The notes beneath the pieces are model-generated. The model had not been told where the DNA came from. It worked only from the letters and a program-made list of their open reading frames with translations, and made no database searches. Positions 10,499 through 22,040 of a stretch of 64,000 nucleotides of DNA are shown one piece after another. Origin of the DNA: Holosporaceae bacterium (lineage in GTDB: Bacteria > Pseudomonadota > Alphaproteobacteria > UBA7879 > UBA5542); NCBI GenBank assembly GCA_022646525.1, contig CP060261.1:124001-188000 (forward strand). The letters are read 5' to 3'. The position numbers and the translations under genes were made by a program. How positions within the stretch are numbered: the stretch's first letter is position 1; each line of letters starts with the position of its first letter.

Positions 10499-11238
10499 AT
10501 GGGTACGATACTGAAACAAAGTAAAGACCTTCAGCAGGCGCGGTGGGGCCTGCAACCGATCGATCTTTTGCCGTTAACATAAACTGAATGTCTTTAGGCT
10601 GAAATCGCCCTTACCTATATCAACAAGCGTGCCCACCATATTTCGCACTTGATGGTGCAGAAATGAGCGTGCTTTAATATCAAAAATAATCTCGTCTTTA
10701 TCGGTGCTGACATTAAAAATATCAATCGTGCGTACCGTTGTTTTGGCCTGACAATGCACCGTTCTAAATGATGTAAAGTCATGCTGCCCTAGAAAATAAC
10801 GCGCGCCCTCTTTCATAGAAGTAAAATCAAGGGGTAAAGAAACATGCCACGCTCGGTTCTCTCTTCTAAAGAAAGCTTTGCCCGACGATTCATCACCCTA
10901 TATCGATAAGAGCGTGCCACAGCAGAAAAGCGCGCATGAAAATCATCTGTAACGCTTTGAACACTTAAAATAGAAATGGGTACATCTTTGAGAAAGTGAT
11001 TAACGGCACGCATCACTGTTTTTTCATCGAGATTATCCGGTAAATCAACGTGTGCAACTTGCCCAAGGGCATGCACCCCTGCATCTGTTCGTCCTGCAAC
11101 ATATAGGGTGCAAGGCTGATGGGAAAATTGCTGAATGGCATTTTCTATATTCTCTTGCACACTTGGCGCATTATCTTGTTTTTGCCACCCTGAAAATGGG
11201 GTGCCATCATATTCAATTGTCAGTTTAAATCTTGTCAC
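10497..11238 (-). CDS. truA: tRNA pseudouridine(38-40) synthase TruA, frameshifted
   Basis: TruA converts uridines 38-40 of the tRNA anticodon arm to pseudouridine. The N-terminal part reads KLTIEYDGTPFSGWQKQ, then LYVAGRTDAGVHALGQVAHV with the catalytic Asp in GRTDAGVHA, and ARFSAVARSYRYRV. The second part has FLGQHDFTSFRT and the family RxxLxHQVRxMxG element as RSFLHHQVRNMVGTLVDIG. The C-terminus, GPTAPAEGLYFVSVSYP, is in a third frame. Breaks lie near 10825-10870 and 10590. Restored length of about 247 residues is normal. The start overlaps the tadA end by 14 bases, so the two are co-transcribed. Confidence 0.92.
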
Positions 11239-11695
11239 GTTTCTTTTGCCTTAAATTTTGAAAAAATGTTTTCAGCAACTGTCCGCATTCTTGTGCCAGT
11301 ACACCCGATTCAACATGAGGACGGTGATGACATGTCTCTTGTTCAAAAAAACGTGGGCCATGTATAACACCCCCACCTTTAGAGTCAAGCGCACCAAAAA
11401 CAACAGAACGTACCCGTGCCAACGAGATTGCTCCAGCGCACATGGCACAAGGTTCAAGCGTCACATACAAATCACAATCGATTAAACGCTCATTCCCCAA
11501 AGACTTTGCCGCTTCACGAATCGCTATCACTTCTGCGTGTGCCGTAGGATCTTTAAGTGTAATAATTTTATTTGAAGCACGTGCAATAATTTCATTGTTT
11601 CTCACAACCACAGCGCCCACAGGCACTTCGCCTTGTTCAAACGCATGCTTTGCTTCTTGTAATGCCTCATTCATAAAGGTATTCTGTGTACTCAT
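11225..11695 (-). CDS. tadA: tRNA-specific adenosine deaminase TadA
   Basis: An intact 156-residue cytidine-deaminase-fold enzyme that makes inosine at the wobble position of tRNA-Arg(ACG). The zinc site is visible: DPTAHAEVIAIREA (His and the proton-shuttling Glu) and LEPCAMCAGAI (PCxxC). The tail has GALDSKGGGVIHGP. It is translated with truA and is divergent from the oligopeptidase gene, 21 bases away, so both promoters must overlap the short gap or the coding starts. Confidence 0.95.
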   Translation of the reverse strand: MSTQNTFMNEALQEAKHAFEQGEVPVGAVVVRNNEIIARASNKIITLKDPTAHAEVIAIREAAKSLGNERLIDCDLYVTLEPCAMCAGAISLARVRSVVFGALDSKGGGVIHGPRFFEQETCHHRPHVESGVLAQECGQLLKTFFQNLRQKKRDKI

Positions 11696-11716
11696 AACAT
11701 AAAGCTAGGTATTGAA

Positions 11717-13499
11717 ATGGAAAAAAGCAAGCTAAAGATTGAAGCACCAACTTGGGATTTAACAGACTTTTATGAAAGTCCCAGCGATCCAAAAATTGAA
11801 GAAGACTTTAAAGCCCTCTCAAAAAGGATAGAAAGTTTCTGCAAAAAATATGAAGGCAACATTCATAAACTTCAAAGTAAGGACTTGTATCACGCCATCA
11901 AAGACTATGAAAGCATCTCAGAATTGCTTTCATTTATTACAAGCTATGCTGTGCTTATCTACACACAAAATATGAACGATAAAAAGGGCGCAAGCTTTTA
12001 TCAGCATGCTTTAGAAAAAGCGGCAGATCTTTCGAAAAAGATGATTTTCTTTTGCCTAGAAATCAACCAAATTTCCGATAAGAGTTTAAATGAGTTTTAT
12101 AAAGAATCCGCTGATCTAAAACTCTACAAACCCTGGATTAGTGACACACGCGTTTTCAAACCACATCAACTTGATCAGAAAACAGAAACTCTTTTTCACG
12201 AACTCAGCCTACCCGCTTCAAGTAATTGGGTGCGCTTATACGACGAAACTTTTGCAAGTTTAAAATTTTCCTTTCAGGGAAAAGAATACTCTTGCACAGA
12301 AATTCTTAACTTCTCTTTCGAAGCCGATGAAAACCTTCGCAAAGAATCAAGCCTTGTTTTTGGAGAAAAATTAAAAGAAATAAGTCGCCAATCTTCACTG
12401 ATTCTCAACACGCTTGCAAAAGAGAAACAAATTTCCGACACCTGGCATCACTATGATCGCCCCGTGGCTTCACGAAACCGAGAAAATCACGTAGAGGATA
12501 AGGTGATCGAAACACTTCTTAAAAGTGTCCAAAACAACTATCAAAAAACAAGTCACCGGTTTTATAAGCTTAAGGCAAAGTGGCTTGGAAAAGAAAAAGC
12601 TTAATTATTGGGATCGTAATGCGCCTCTTCCCACACAAAAAATGCAAACATACAGCTGGGATGAAGCAAGGGATATTGTGCTTGAAGCCTATCATCAATT
12701 TTCACCAGAAATGGCAAAAGTTGGGAAACAGTTTTTGACAAGAATTGGATTGATGCTGCACTTCGACCTGGAAAAGATAGTGGTGCTTTTTTTCGCACCC
12801 TACGGTGCCTTCTGTTCACCCCCTATATTCTGCAAAACTATCAAGGAAAAGTTTGGGATATTATGACGCTTGCCCACGAACTTGGACATGGCATTCACCA
12901 AGTTCTTTCTGCAAAGCAAGGATATTTAATGGCAGACACCCCCCTCACACTTGCAGAAACAGCCAGTATCTTTGGTGAAATGCTAACGTTCCAGTCTCTT
13001 CTTTCAAAAACACAAAGCAAAGAAGAGCGCAAAATTATTCTTGCCGGTAAAGTAAGCGACATGTTGAATTCAATTATGCGCCAAATATCTTTCTCTCTTT
13101 TCGAGCACAAGTTCCACGATATCCGACGCGATCACGAATTATCGACAGAGGAAATTTGTGACATTTGGATGGAAACACAAAAAAAGCCTTGGACCCTATG
13201 TTGAATTAAGCGGAAACTATGCCTATTACTGGAGCTACATTTCCCACTTTTTTCATGTTCCTTTTTATGTTTACGCGTATGCCTTTGGGAATTGTCTAGT
13301 GAATTCACTGTATATGCGCTTCCAAGAAGCGCCCAATGGGTTCCAAGATAAATACATCAGCATGCTTTCTGCAGGGGGCACCCTTCACCATAAGGACTTG
13401 CTGAAACCTTTCAATTTAGATGCCACAGAGTCTAACTTTTGGGATCAAGGGTTAAACCTTGTTTCAACCATGATTGACGAGCTTGAAGACCTCTCTTAA
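11717..13499 (+). CDS. pepF: M3B oligoendopeptidase (PepF family), frameshifted
   Basis: A cytoplasmic zinc metallopeptidase that degrades short peptides. The N-terminal helical domain starts KIEAPTWDLTDFYESPSDP, as in PepF. The catalytic motif is intact: LAHELGHGIHQVL (HExxH with Leu-Gly inserted as HELGH), followed about 25 residues on by LAETASIFGE, which gives the third zinc ligand Glu. Near the C-terminus are ELSGNYAYYWSYISHFFHVP and FYVYAYAFGNCLV. Frame breaks are near 12595, 12770-12865 and 13185. Restored length is about 594 residues, standard for the family. The stop TAA shares one base with the start of the ABC1 kinase gene. Confidence 0.9.
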
Positions 13500-14755
13500 T
13501 GGATGAAAATACTTTATTGAAGCGTATGAAGCGGTATGGAGGACACACCGCTTTACTGGCCACTTTGGCAAAGGAACACGTTCAAGGAAATACACCACAG
13601 TTCTATCAAAAACTTGTCCGCGAACTTGGCCTTTTTAAAGGCCCTTTAATGAAAGTTGGCCAACTGTTGTCAATGGTGCCCGGCATCATTCCAGAAGAAT
13701 ATGCAGCTATACTAAAAACACTGCAAACCCAAGCCCCTCCCATGGGTCCCTTGTTTGTAAAACGCCGTATGCGGGGTGAGTTAGGCACAAGTTGGGAAAA
13801 TTTTTTCTCTGATTTTTCCCTAAACCCCACTGCTGCAGCATCCATTGGGCAAGTTCATCAAGCCACAACCGTTGATGGTAAAAGCGTTGCTTGCAAATTA
13901 CAGTACCCTAACATGGCAGGGATTCTAGAATCAGATCTGAATCAACTAAAAATTCTTCTTACCCTCTATGAAGCGCAAGGTGGAACTTTTAAAACTGAGG
14001 GTTTCTTTTCGGAAACAAAAAAACATTTGTATGAAGAAGTTGATTATATTCATGAGGCTAAAAATATCTGCACTTTTAAAAATATATTTATGCCTTATCA
14101 CCACATCCATGTGCCTGAAGTCATTCATGCCCTTTCTACAGATCGACTGCTTACAATGTCATGGATGGATGGACATCCTCTCGAAGCTCAAAAAGAAAAA
14201 ACCCATGCCTTTCGAAAAAAAATAACCAAGCACTTATTCTGGTCATGGTATTATCCACTTTACAGTAAGGGGTATTTGCACGGCGACCCCCACTCAGGCA
14301 ACTTTCTTTTTTCAAAAGAAGGTGACGTCATATTGCTTGATTTTGGATGTGTGCGACAATTTTCGGACACGTTTCTCGAAGGTACAAAGCTTCTCTATCA
14401 AAATCTTAAACATAAAAAAACAGACTGCAGAGAGGCTTATGCGCTGTGGGGATTTGAAGGCTTAAGTAAAGACCTTGCCGAAACACTTAATCATTGGTCT
14501 GCCTTTCTCTATGGCCCTATTATCCAAAACAAAGTACAAAAAATTAATGAATCTTACACCGTTGATGCAGGAAAAAAGTTGGCCAAAGATATTTTATCAG
14601 CCCTAAAAGCGCAAGGGAAAGTAGCCCTTCCCCAAGAGTTTATTTTAATGCACCGCGCTGCTGTTGGGATGGGGGCCGCCTTTATTCAACTTGATGCGTC
14701 ACTCAATTGGCAGCATCTTTTTGAAGAAATGCTATCCGCAACTGCCCTGCATTAA
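13499..14755 (+). CDS. ABC1/AarF/UbiB-family atypical kinase
   Basis: An intact 418-residue protein. Family motifs are in order: LGLFKGPLMKVGQLLSM (the KxGQ element), AAASIGQVHQA (the alanine-rich loop that replaces the P-loop), VACKLQYP (VAIK lysine), HGDPHSGNFLF and VILLDFGCVRQ (the metal-binding DFG). Members act as ATPases or lipid kinases that support ubiquinone synthesis or quinone lipid handling. There is no C-terminal membrane anchor of the UbiB type and no other ubi gene nearby, so it may be a paralogue of UbiB rather than UbiB itself. The start ATG overlaps the pepF stop by one base. Confidence 0.9.
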   Translation: MDENTLLKRMKRYGGHTALLATLAKEHVQGNTPQFYQKLVRELGLFKGPLMKVGQLLSMVPGIIPEEYAAILKTLQTQAPPMGPLFVKRRMRGELGTSWENFFSDFSLNPTAAASIGQVHQATTVDGKSVACKLQYPNMAGILESDLNQLKILLTLYEAQGGTFKTEGFFSETKKHLYEEVDYIHEAKNICTFKNIFMPYHHIHVPEVIHALSTDRLLTMSWMDGHPLEAQKEKTHAFRKKITKHLFWSWYYPLYSKGYLHGDPHSGNFLFSKEGDVILLDFGCVRQFSDTFLEGTKLLYQNLKHKKTDCREAYALWGFEGLSKDLAETLNHWSAFLYGPIIQNKVQKINESYTVDAGKKLAKDILSALKAQGKVALPQEFILMHRAAVGMGAAFIQLDASLNWQHLFEEMLSATALH

Positions 14756-15717
14756 GAGTGCAACATCGCCAGATAGATACAGAATCACGTTGATCACTGC
14801 AAAAGAAATAAAGGTTGAAAGCACAATCAAAGTGTTCGCCATTTGCACATTTAAACCATATCGTTGTGCATACAAAGCACACGTCCTTGAGCTTGGCATA
14901 GCTGCCATCAATGAAACCGTAAGCAACCAATAAGGGTTTAACTCAAAAATATATTTTCCAATCGAAAAGGCAACAAGGGGATGCAAAAAGTTTTTTAAGC
15001 GCAAGACGTATCATAACCTCTTTTCGATCGCTTTTATGAATACTAATCTTGTCTTGTTCTAGAGACAGACCTAATACAAATAAAGAAATCGGCGCTGCAC
15101 CTTTCCCCCATAAGGTCAAGAAAGTACGATATCGTAGATGGAAAAGAAATGTGGAAATATGAAAAAATAAACCCAACTAATGAAGCGGGAATAATAGGTG
15201 TTCTAATAATTGCTTTTGGTAACTCTTTTAAAAATGAAAGTCCGCCAAATCCTGACTTCTTAGATTGTGAAGCATATTCAATAATACCCAAAATGGTAGG
15301 CGCCAAAATAAGCTGCTGAAAAACAGTAACCATAACAACAGGCGATACTGTTTTGAAGAACAGTAAAAAGATAGGAATCGCCAAGAAGGCTGTATTCACC
15401 TGGCCCGATGTCATCATTGTTAAAGCCATTTCACCAAGCGACTGTTTAAAAACTTTCTTAGCCACAAGCCAGCCAATAAAAACAAGGGGAATGCTGCCTG
15501 TAATCACTACAGCCATGTATGAAAAATTAAAAATTTTATCAATAGAATATTTAGAAAACTGGTTTAAAACCATACAAGGTAATGCCACAAGAAATACAAA
15601 GTCTGATAAAACAGACGTGGCTCTCTTACCTAGCATATGGAAATAAGAAGCTAGATACCCAAAAAGAATTGCACCAAAAATAGGGACGTTACTTTTAATC
15701 AAATGTAATATAAGCAT
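14732..15717 (-). CDS. AEC-family permease (auxin efflux carrier-like), frameshifted
   Basis: An inner membrane protein with about ten helices. It starts MLILHLIKSNVPIFGAILFG and contains LSDFVFLVALPCMVLNQF and TMMTSGQVNTAFLAIPIF, an arrangement typical of AEC carriers with helices broken around an N/T-rich core. Members export or import organic acids such as malate. Two frameshifts (about 15090-15140 and 14985) separate the last third, which reads KGAAPISLFVLGLSL, MAAMPSSRTCALYAQRYG and ANTLIVLSTFISF. PxSxxxFxxA, AxGxS and the final VLSTxxS element fit the family. The 3' end overlaps the ABC1 kinase gene by 24 bases, convergently. Confidence 0.82.
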
Positions 15718-15790
15718 TAAACTCTCACTTTGTTTAAAGGATGATGTATCACCTGCATGGTCAGTTTCACCGCATGCATCCCATCCCGCA

Positions 15791-16450
15791 TTAATAAATT
15801 AAAAAACAAGCCCCACCTTGCTTTGAAAGATTTTTACATGTTGCCTGTGCTTTTTCTTTTGAAGGAAAGGGGCCAACTTGTATACGGTGGAAAACACCTT
15901 TTTTTCCTAAATCTTTCTGTACAATATCAACACCCCATTCAGAGAGAAGTGTCTTAAATTTAAACTTAAGTCGCTTCAGCTCTTTTTCTGCTTCTTTTGC
16001 AGAGGGAAGAGATCCAACTTGCAAAAAGAATTCTTTTTGATACGCTGATTTTGGGGCTTTCTCTTCCATGTGAATCACTTCATTTTTGCTTTCTGAAGGA
16101 ACTGTTACAGGCTTTGAAGAAAGGTCAGGCGCTGTTTCAACAACGGGCTGCTCGTCTTCAACCACCAAAGCCGTTTTACCTTCTTTCTCTTTAGAAATAA
16201 GGCTGTAAATTGAATCTCCTTCGCGTTCTTTATCTTTTTGAGGGTATTCTTTTGAAACAGACTCTGCCATGATGACAGGGATGTTGGCTTCATCCAACTC
16301 ATCCGTATGCGTCATCATCATGTTCCAGAAAAAAATCAATGCAGCAATAACGGCAACGGCCAGCACAAGAACCAGCGTTACGCGTGACGACCACCAACGA
16401 AGACGTGTTTGATTTGGTTGGCTTTCTGGTTGCCAAGGACTTTCTTGCAT
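15791..16450 (-). CDS. SPOR-domain cell division/peptidoglycan-binding protein
   Basis: An intact 219-residue protein with one transmembrane helix near residues 25-48 (VTLVLVLAVAVIAALIFFW) after a short cytoplasmic tail. A polar linker follows. The C-terminal 75 residues form a SPOR domain: KEFFLQVGSLPSAKEAEKEL, then HRIQVGPFPSKEKAQATC. SPOR domains bind denuded glycan strands at the division septum. In many alphaproteobacteria a similar gene follows argS, but it stands alone here. It is divergent from erpA, with a 122-base gap that should hold both promoters. Confidence 0.9.
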   Translation of the reverse strand: MQESPWQPESQPNQTRLRWWSSRVTLVLVLAVAVIAALIFFWNMMMTHTDELDEANIPVIMAESVSKEYPQKDKEREGDSIYSLISKEKEGKTALVVEDEQPVVETAPDLSSKPVTVPSESKNEVIHMEEKAPKSAYQKEFFLQVGSLPSAKEAEKELKRLKFKFKTLLSEWGVDIVQKDLGKKGVFHRIQVGPFPSKEKAQATCKNLSKQGGACFLIY

Positions 16451-16572
16451 AATAATACTCCAATGTCGTATAATCGCAGAACTTTAGTGTTTTGGTCAAT
16501 ATGAATTGACGTTTTGTCTATACATACATCCAAATTAGACTTGAAGCACGGTAATTTAAGTATGAAATTAAT

Positions 16573-16899
16573 ATGACGCAACCTTCTTTTAAAATCGAGC
16601 AACTTGCACAAGAAAAGCTAAAAGATATCCATGAAAAAAAAGGACAGTTTTTACGAATTACTGTTATTTCTGGTGGATGCTCTGGCTTCCAGTACAAACT
16701 TGATCTCGAAAACAACCAAAATCCCGATGACGTTGTGATCGTTGAAGAGACCGCAAAAGTTGTCATTGACCCGACTTCTTTCGCACTCCTCGAAGGTTCC
16801 GAATTAAAATATGTAGAAGAACTTATTGGTTCTTATTTTCAGGTTGTGAACCCCAATGCATCTGAATCTTGTGGATGTGGGGGATCTTTCGGTTTATGA
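16573..16899 (+). CDS. erpA: Iron-sulfur cluster insertion protein ErpA (A-type carrier)
   Basis: An intact 108-residue HesB/IscA fold protein. The three cluster-ligand cysteines are present: ISGGCSGFQYKL (Cys about 36) and the C-terminal SESCGCGGSF (CxC). It delivers Fe-S clusters to apo-enzymes, such as MiaB in this window. The last four bases overlap the xthA start (ATGA), a conserved alphaproteobacterial pairing. Confidence 0.94.
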   Translation: MTQPSFKIEQLAQEKLKDIHEKKGQFLRITVISGGCSGFQYKLDLENNQNPDDVVIVEETAKVVIDPTSFALLEGSELKYVEELIGSYFQVVNPNASESCGCGGSFGL

Positions 16900-17676
16900 A
16901 AATAGCAACGTGGAATGTTAACTCGATTCGCACACGCCTTCCCATTATAGAAGAATGGGTAAAAACCTCTGCCCCAGATGTCATTCTTTTACAAGAATTA
17001 AAGTGCGTTAACGAAGCTTTTCCCCACGAATTTATTGAAGACTTAGGGTATAACATTGCACTGCATGGCCAAAAAACATTTAACGGTGTGGCCATTTTGT
17101 CAAAATTCCCTATTGAAGATATCACAACAAATTTACCAAATTTTGATGACCCGCAAGCACGCTACATTGAAGCTTTTACAGGAGGCGTGCGTGTTGCTTC
17201 CCTCTATGCGCCCAATGGGTCAGAAGTCGGCAGCGAAAAGTTTTCATACAAGCTATCCTTTTACAAACACCTATGCTTGCACCTTGAACACGTATTGCAA
17301 CATAAAAGAGCCATTTTTAATTGGTGGCGACTATAACATTGCCCCAACAGATGCCGATGTACATGATCCTGAAAAGTGGAAAGAGTCTGTGCTTGTAAGC
17401 CCTGAAGAGCGTGCAATTTTTCACCAACTCTTAACCCTGGGATTAACAGATACACTGCGTGATCTGCATCCAGAAGAGAAATGCCAAAAGGAAGATTGGT
17501 ACACCTGGTGGGATTACCGCAGCGGTGCCTGGCATCGAAACTGGGGCCTGCGCATTGATCACATTCTTGCCTCCACCCACGCTAAACAGAAGCTCACCGC
17601 TGTTGGCGTTGATCGCGATTTACGGGGTATGACACGCCCGTCAGACCACACACCTTATTGGTGTCAGCTAAAATAA
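16896..17676 (+). CDS. xthA: Exodeoxyribonuclease III, one frameshift
   Basis: An AP endonuclease and 3' repair exonuclease of base excision repair. The N-terminus reads MKIATWNVNSIRTRLP and LLQELKCV with the metal-binding Glu. YAPNGSEVGSEKF lies in the middle. After a frame change at about 17310-17325 come IGGDYNIAPTDADVH (catalytic Asp and Asn), DTLRDLHPE, YTWWDYRSGAW, RIDHILAS and the terminal SDHTPYW with the catalytic His. Length is about 260 residues, as usual. It is coupled to erpA by an ATGA overlap. Confidence 0.94.
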
Positions 17677-17745
17677 GCCCGCACAATGTCTTGCATTCTT
17701 TATAGAGTCTAAATAGTATCTAGGCAGTTATGTAAGAAGGATTTT

Positions 17746-19288
17746 ATGAAACTTATCCGATCATTTTTATCCGTTAGCGGATTCACAGTTCTTAGTCGTA
17801 TTACAGGTTTTATACGCGAAACACTTCAAGCACACTACATTGGTGTAAACATCGTCAGTGATGCCCTTGGCATTGCCATTAAAATCCCAAGCCTCTTTCG
17901 GCGTATTTTTGCAGAAGGTGCATTTAATGTATCTTTTGTGCCTTTATTTTCACAAATGCTTGCTAAAGACGGTCAAAAAACGGCAATGCAGTTTGCCCAA
18001 AATATTTTTTCTTTCTTAGCCATTGCCCTCGTCAGCCTTGTTCTTATCGTTGAATTTTTTCTGCCCGACCTCATCCCCCTCTTTTTTCGTGGCCTCACAC
18101 AAACGCCTGAGCGCTTAAAACTCACCGTAAGTTTTGCTAAAATCACTTTTCCATTTTTATTCTTTATTTCTTTAACAGCTTTTTTTAGTGGTATTTTAAA
18201 TTCTTTTGAACGTTTTGTGGCCGCAGCCTCATCCCCAGCGGCAGGCAACCTGTTCATTATTGGCGCCCTTATTTACCTCAGCCCCACCCTTGATTCGCCA
18301 GGGTATGCGCTTGCATGGGGTGTTCTAGGATGTGGTGTCGTACAGTTTTTATGGGTGTTTGTGCCTTGCCAAATTTCAGGCCTTTTTGTGCGCCCTCAAA
18401 AACCAAAAATCACCCCCCAAACAAGAAAGTTTTTAAAAGTCCTGCTGCCTGCTGCCTTGGGGTCAAGCGTGGTACAAATTAATCTTTTTCTCGACATCAT
18501 GATTGCCTCTTATTTAAAAGTAGGGGGCATTTCATACATGAGTTATGCAGATAGGCTCTCTCAACTTCCCTTAAGTGTCATTGGTATTGCATTAAGCACC
18601 GTATTACTTCCAACTCTATCAAAATCCATACGCACGAAAGACATTCAATCCACAAAAGATTTGCAAACTGTCTCTTTTGAAAGTGCCTTTACTCTTTCTC
18701 TCCCCGCTATGATCAGCTTAATTTTTCTGGCTCCATTTTTGGTTGAGAATCTCTATGCCCATGGCCGATTCAAAGTGGATGATATTATTCCCACAGCCAA
18801 TACTTTAAAAGCGCTTGCGTCAGGGTTGCCTGCGTATATTTTGATCAAGCTTTTTAGCACATGCTTTTTTGCAAACAGAGATACCCGCACCCCTATGATT
18901 ATTGGCATTATCTCTGTTGGTCTTAACGTCACCTTGAACTTGCTTTTAATTAACCCTCTTGCCCATGTGGGACTTGCCCTTTCCACAAGCATTGCAGCTT
19001 GGACACAAGCAATCATTTTAGGTGTGCTTTTGGTTAGAAAAAAACTGTTTTCTTTTCATCGCACCTGCACACGTATGCACGCAAAGTGATTATTCCCGTC
19101 CTTGTTTTATTGGTTTATTTTTTATTTTTTATACATATTTTGAAAATGCGGTGCGTGCTCTCAGCCCTTCTCCATGGCTGCTTGTGCCTGCTGTTTTGCT
19201 CATGGGCTCATCACTTTATTTGGGCTGCGCCCGCTTGGTAGGTGTATTGCGCCCCAGTTATTTTAGAATGTTTTTAAAAAAGGAATAA
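17746..19288 (+). CDS. murJ: Lipid II flippase MurJ, C-terminal frameshift
   Basis: A 14-helix MOP-superfamily membrane protein that flips the peptidoglycan precursor lipid II to the periplasm. The N-terminus reads VSGFTVLSRITGFIRETLQA and AIKIPSLFRRIFAEGAFNVS, the strongest MurJ signature, followed by FVPLFSQML. The helix pattern continues to about residue 445, where the frame breaks near 19060-19090. The last two helices are found in the shifted frame (19090-19285). Restored length of about 514 residues is typical. It is convergent with valS, whose stop lies 11 bases beyond. The gene being intact over 1.3 kb argues for a working gene. Confidence 0.94.
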
Positions 19289-19298
19289 CTTTATTAGT

Positions 19299-21869
19299 CT
19301 ATAAAAACTTCTTCAATTTTTCTCGTGATTGTTCGTAGGCTGCTTGTTCTTTTGTAAACCGCAATTGGCGCGTGTACAGTTCGTCTAAATTTCCTTCGGT
19401 GCTTTTTCAACAATCTGTTTATTGCCCAGTTTTTGCTCTACTTTTTCAAGCTCTTTCTCGATTCGAGCCAACTCTTTTTCAAGACGTTTTTCCTCAGCCG
19501 CTGCATCAAAGCATCCGCAACATCAACCAGTATGGGCTCACGTCCAACAACGACTTCAACGGCTTTTTCTTCTTGCACAGCTGGCACAATTTTAACGCGC
19601 CCAAGTCGCTGAATCATAGGGGCGTTTGTCGTAACAACCGAAAGCATTTCTTGAGAAATGCGATTCATCCCCACTTCTAAAAGATGTGTTGTTGCAATGC
19701 TCAGCTCTGCACGCAAAGATCGAAGGGTGCCGATCATCTCTGTCACAAAATTGATGTCTTGTTGTGATTTTTGGTAATCCCTTTTTTCAAAGGTGGGCCA
19801 ATCAGCAGAAATCAGCAACCCTTCACCCCAAAGAGACTTCCAGATCTCTTCGCTAATATACAGCATGATTGGGTGCATGATATGCATCAAGATTCCTAAA
19901 CCCCACCCATTGTTTCTTGGGTTTCTTTTTTTTTTTTTGAATCTGATTCCACAAGTAAAGGCTTCGTAAGCTCAAGATACCAATCACAATACGTGCCCCA
20001 TAAAAAATGGTAAATTGTTGATGAGGCCTCGTGAAAACGATAATTTTCAAACTATCTGTTACTTTATCCTGGCAATTTTGAAGTTCGGCAATAATCCACT
20101 GGTTCAAAGGATGTGCAACATTTTTTTGGGCTGTATGACGTAGACCAAGCAGCGCCACTCATCAACGCATAGCGTGTAGCATTCAAATCTTCGTTGTAAA
20201 ATTTCGAGACCCTGATACATGATCTTCACCCAATTTAATGTCACGACCAGGGGCAGCCATGGACGCCAATGTATATCGTACGGCATCTGCCCCATACTGA
20301 TCAATCAGATACAAAGGATCAATCACATTCCCTTTTGATTTAGACATTTTTTGGCCTTTAGAGTCACGTACCAAAGTGTGCATATACACTTCTTTAAAAG
20401 GCACATCACCTGTAAAGTAAAGCCCCAGCATCATCATGCGCGCAACCCAGAAAAAGATAATATCAAACCCTGTCACCAAAACACTGGTTGGGTAACGCTT
20501 TTTGAAAAACAGGATCATTTTCAAACCCGTCTAAAGTCACAATTGGCCATAACCCCGAAGAAAACCATGTATCTAAAACATCTGTTTCAGGTTTTAAATC
20601 AACATCTTTTCCATATTTTTCTTTAGCTTCTCTCAAGGCATCTTTTTTATGCTCTGCCACAAAAACATCGCCATCTGGCCCATACCATGCCGGAATTTCA
20701 TGCCCCCACCATAATTGGCGTGACACACACCAAGGCTGAATATTTTCCATCCACTCAAAATAAACATTAAGCCAATTTTCAGGCACAAAAACGGTCTTTT
20801 TATCCCGAACAACCTGCATTGCTTTTTGTGCCAACGTTTTGGCATCGACATACCACTGATCTGTCAGTCGTGGTTCAATCACAAGGTCAGAGCGATCCCC
20901 GTGGGGAACCGAATGGGTAAGGGTTTCTACTTTAACAAGCTGTTCAGTTTCATTTAACGCATCGACAATTTTTTTACGTGCCACATCACAAGATAGCCCT
21001 TGATAGTCTTCTGGAACAAACTCTCCAGATAGTTTGTTGTGTACATCTAAAATAACGTACAAAGGCAAATCATGTCGCTGGCCAACTTCAAAGTCATTAA
21101 AATCATGGGCAGGCGTAATTTTAACGGCACCCGTTCCTTTTTCAGGGTCACTATGATGATCGGCAATAATCGGAATCCGACGGCCAGAAACAGGAATGAT
21201 AATTTTTTGCCCAATTAAGTTTTTATATTTTTCATCTTCTGGATGCACAGCAACCGCCACATCCCCAAACAAAGTTTCTGGGCGTGTTGTGGCAATGGTG
21301 ATATGTCCCTCTCCCGAAGCAAGTGGATAGGCAATATAATAAAATTTGGATTTTTATTTCTTTTTGAATTACCTCGACATCAGAAATAGCTGTTTGGTAT
21401 TTAACATCCCAATTCACAAGGCGCTTATCTTTATAAATTAATCCATCTTTATAAAGCTTCACAAAGCACTGACGCACATTCTCATTCGAACGGTCATCCA
21501 TCGTAAACCGCTCACGCGACCAATCAGCGCTCGCCCCTAGCCGCTTTAACTGATGAATAATTGCACCGCCTGACTTTTCTTTCCAATCCACACGGCTCAA
21601 AAAGCCTCGCGCCCCATGTCTTGTCGCTTCTTGTTTTCCTTCTGCAATTCACGCTCAACCACCATTTGTGTTGCAATTCCTGCATGATCGGTGCCAGGCT
21701 GCCATAAAACAGAACGCCCCAACATACGATGAAAACGCACCAAAACATCTTGCAGTGTAAACGTAAGTGCATGCCCTAAATGCAGATTACCTGTCACATT
21801 TGCAGGGGGCATAATAATTGTATAGGGGTCTCCCTTCTTTGAAGGGGTGAAAGCTTTTCTTTTTCCCAT
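19299..21869 (-). CDS. valS: Valyl-tRNA synthetase, heavily frameshifted
   Basis: Class I synthetase that charges tRNA-Val and edits threonine. The start reads MGKRKAFTPSKKGDPYTI, then ANVTGNLHLGHALTFTLQD with the HIGH motif as HLGHA. Next are WQPGTDHAGIATQ, the CP1 editing domain (GTGAVKITPAHDFNDFEVG), RQLWWGHEIPAWY, LDTWFSSGLWP, and KMSKSKGNVIDPLYLID with the KMSKS loop. The C-terminus has the anticodon-binding helices and a terminal coiled coil ending SREKLKKFL. Seven or so frame breaks occur, for example near 21600, 21345, 20510, 20200, 19925 and 19490. Coverage of every essential domain and a length of about 857 residues argue for an intact gene with sequence errors. Confidence 0.93.
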
Positions 21870-22040
21870 AGCTTATAGAATGCATTTTCTGTTACAGTCA
21901 GGGTTGTATTTTTTTATCTAACATTGAAACTCACAAAATTTTGATTCCCAACTTTATCGAAATGGCTTCACGATTTAAAAGAAAAAATGTGGTCTGAACT
22001 AGCTTTTTATGTTACTTTCAAAAACTATTTAGAGGAAAAT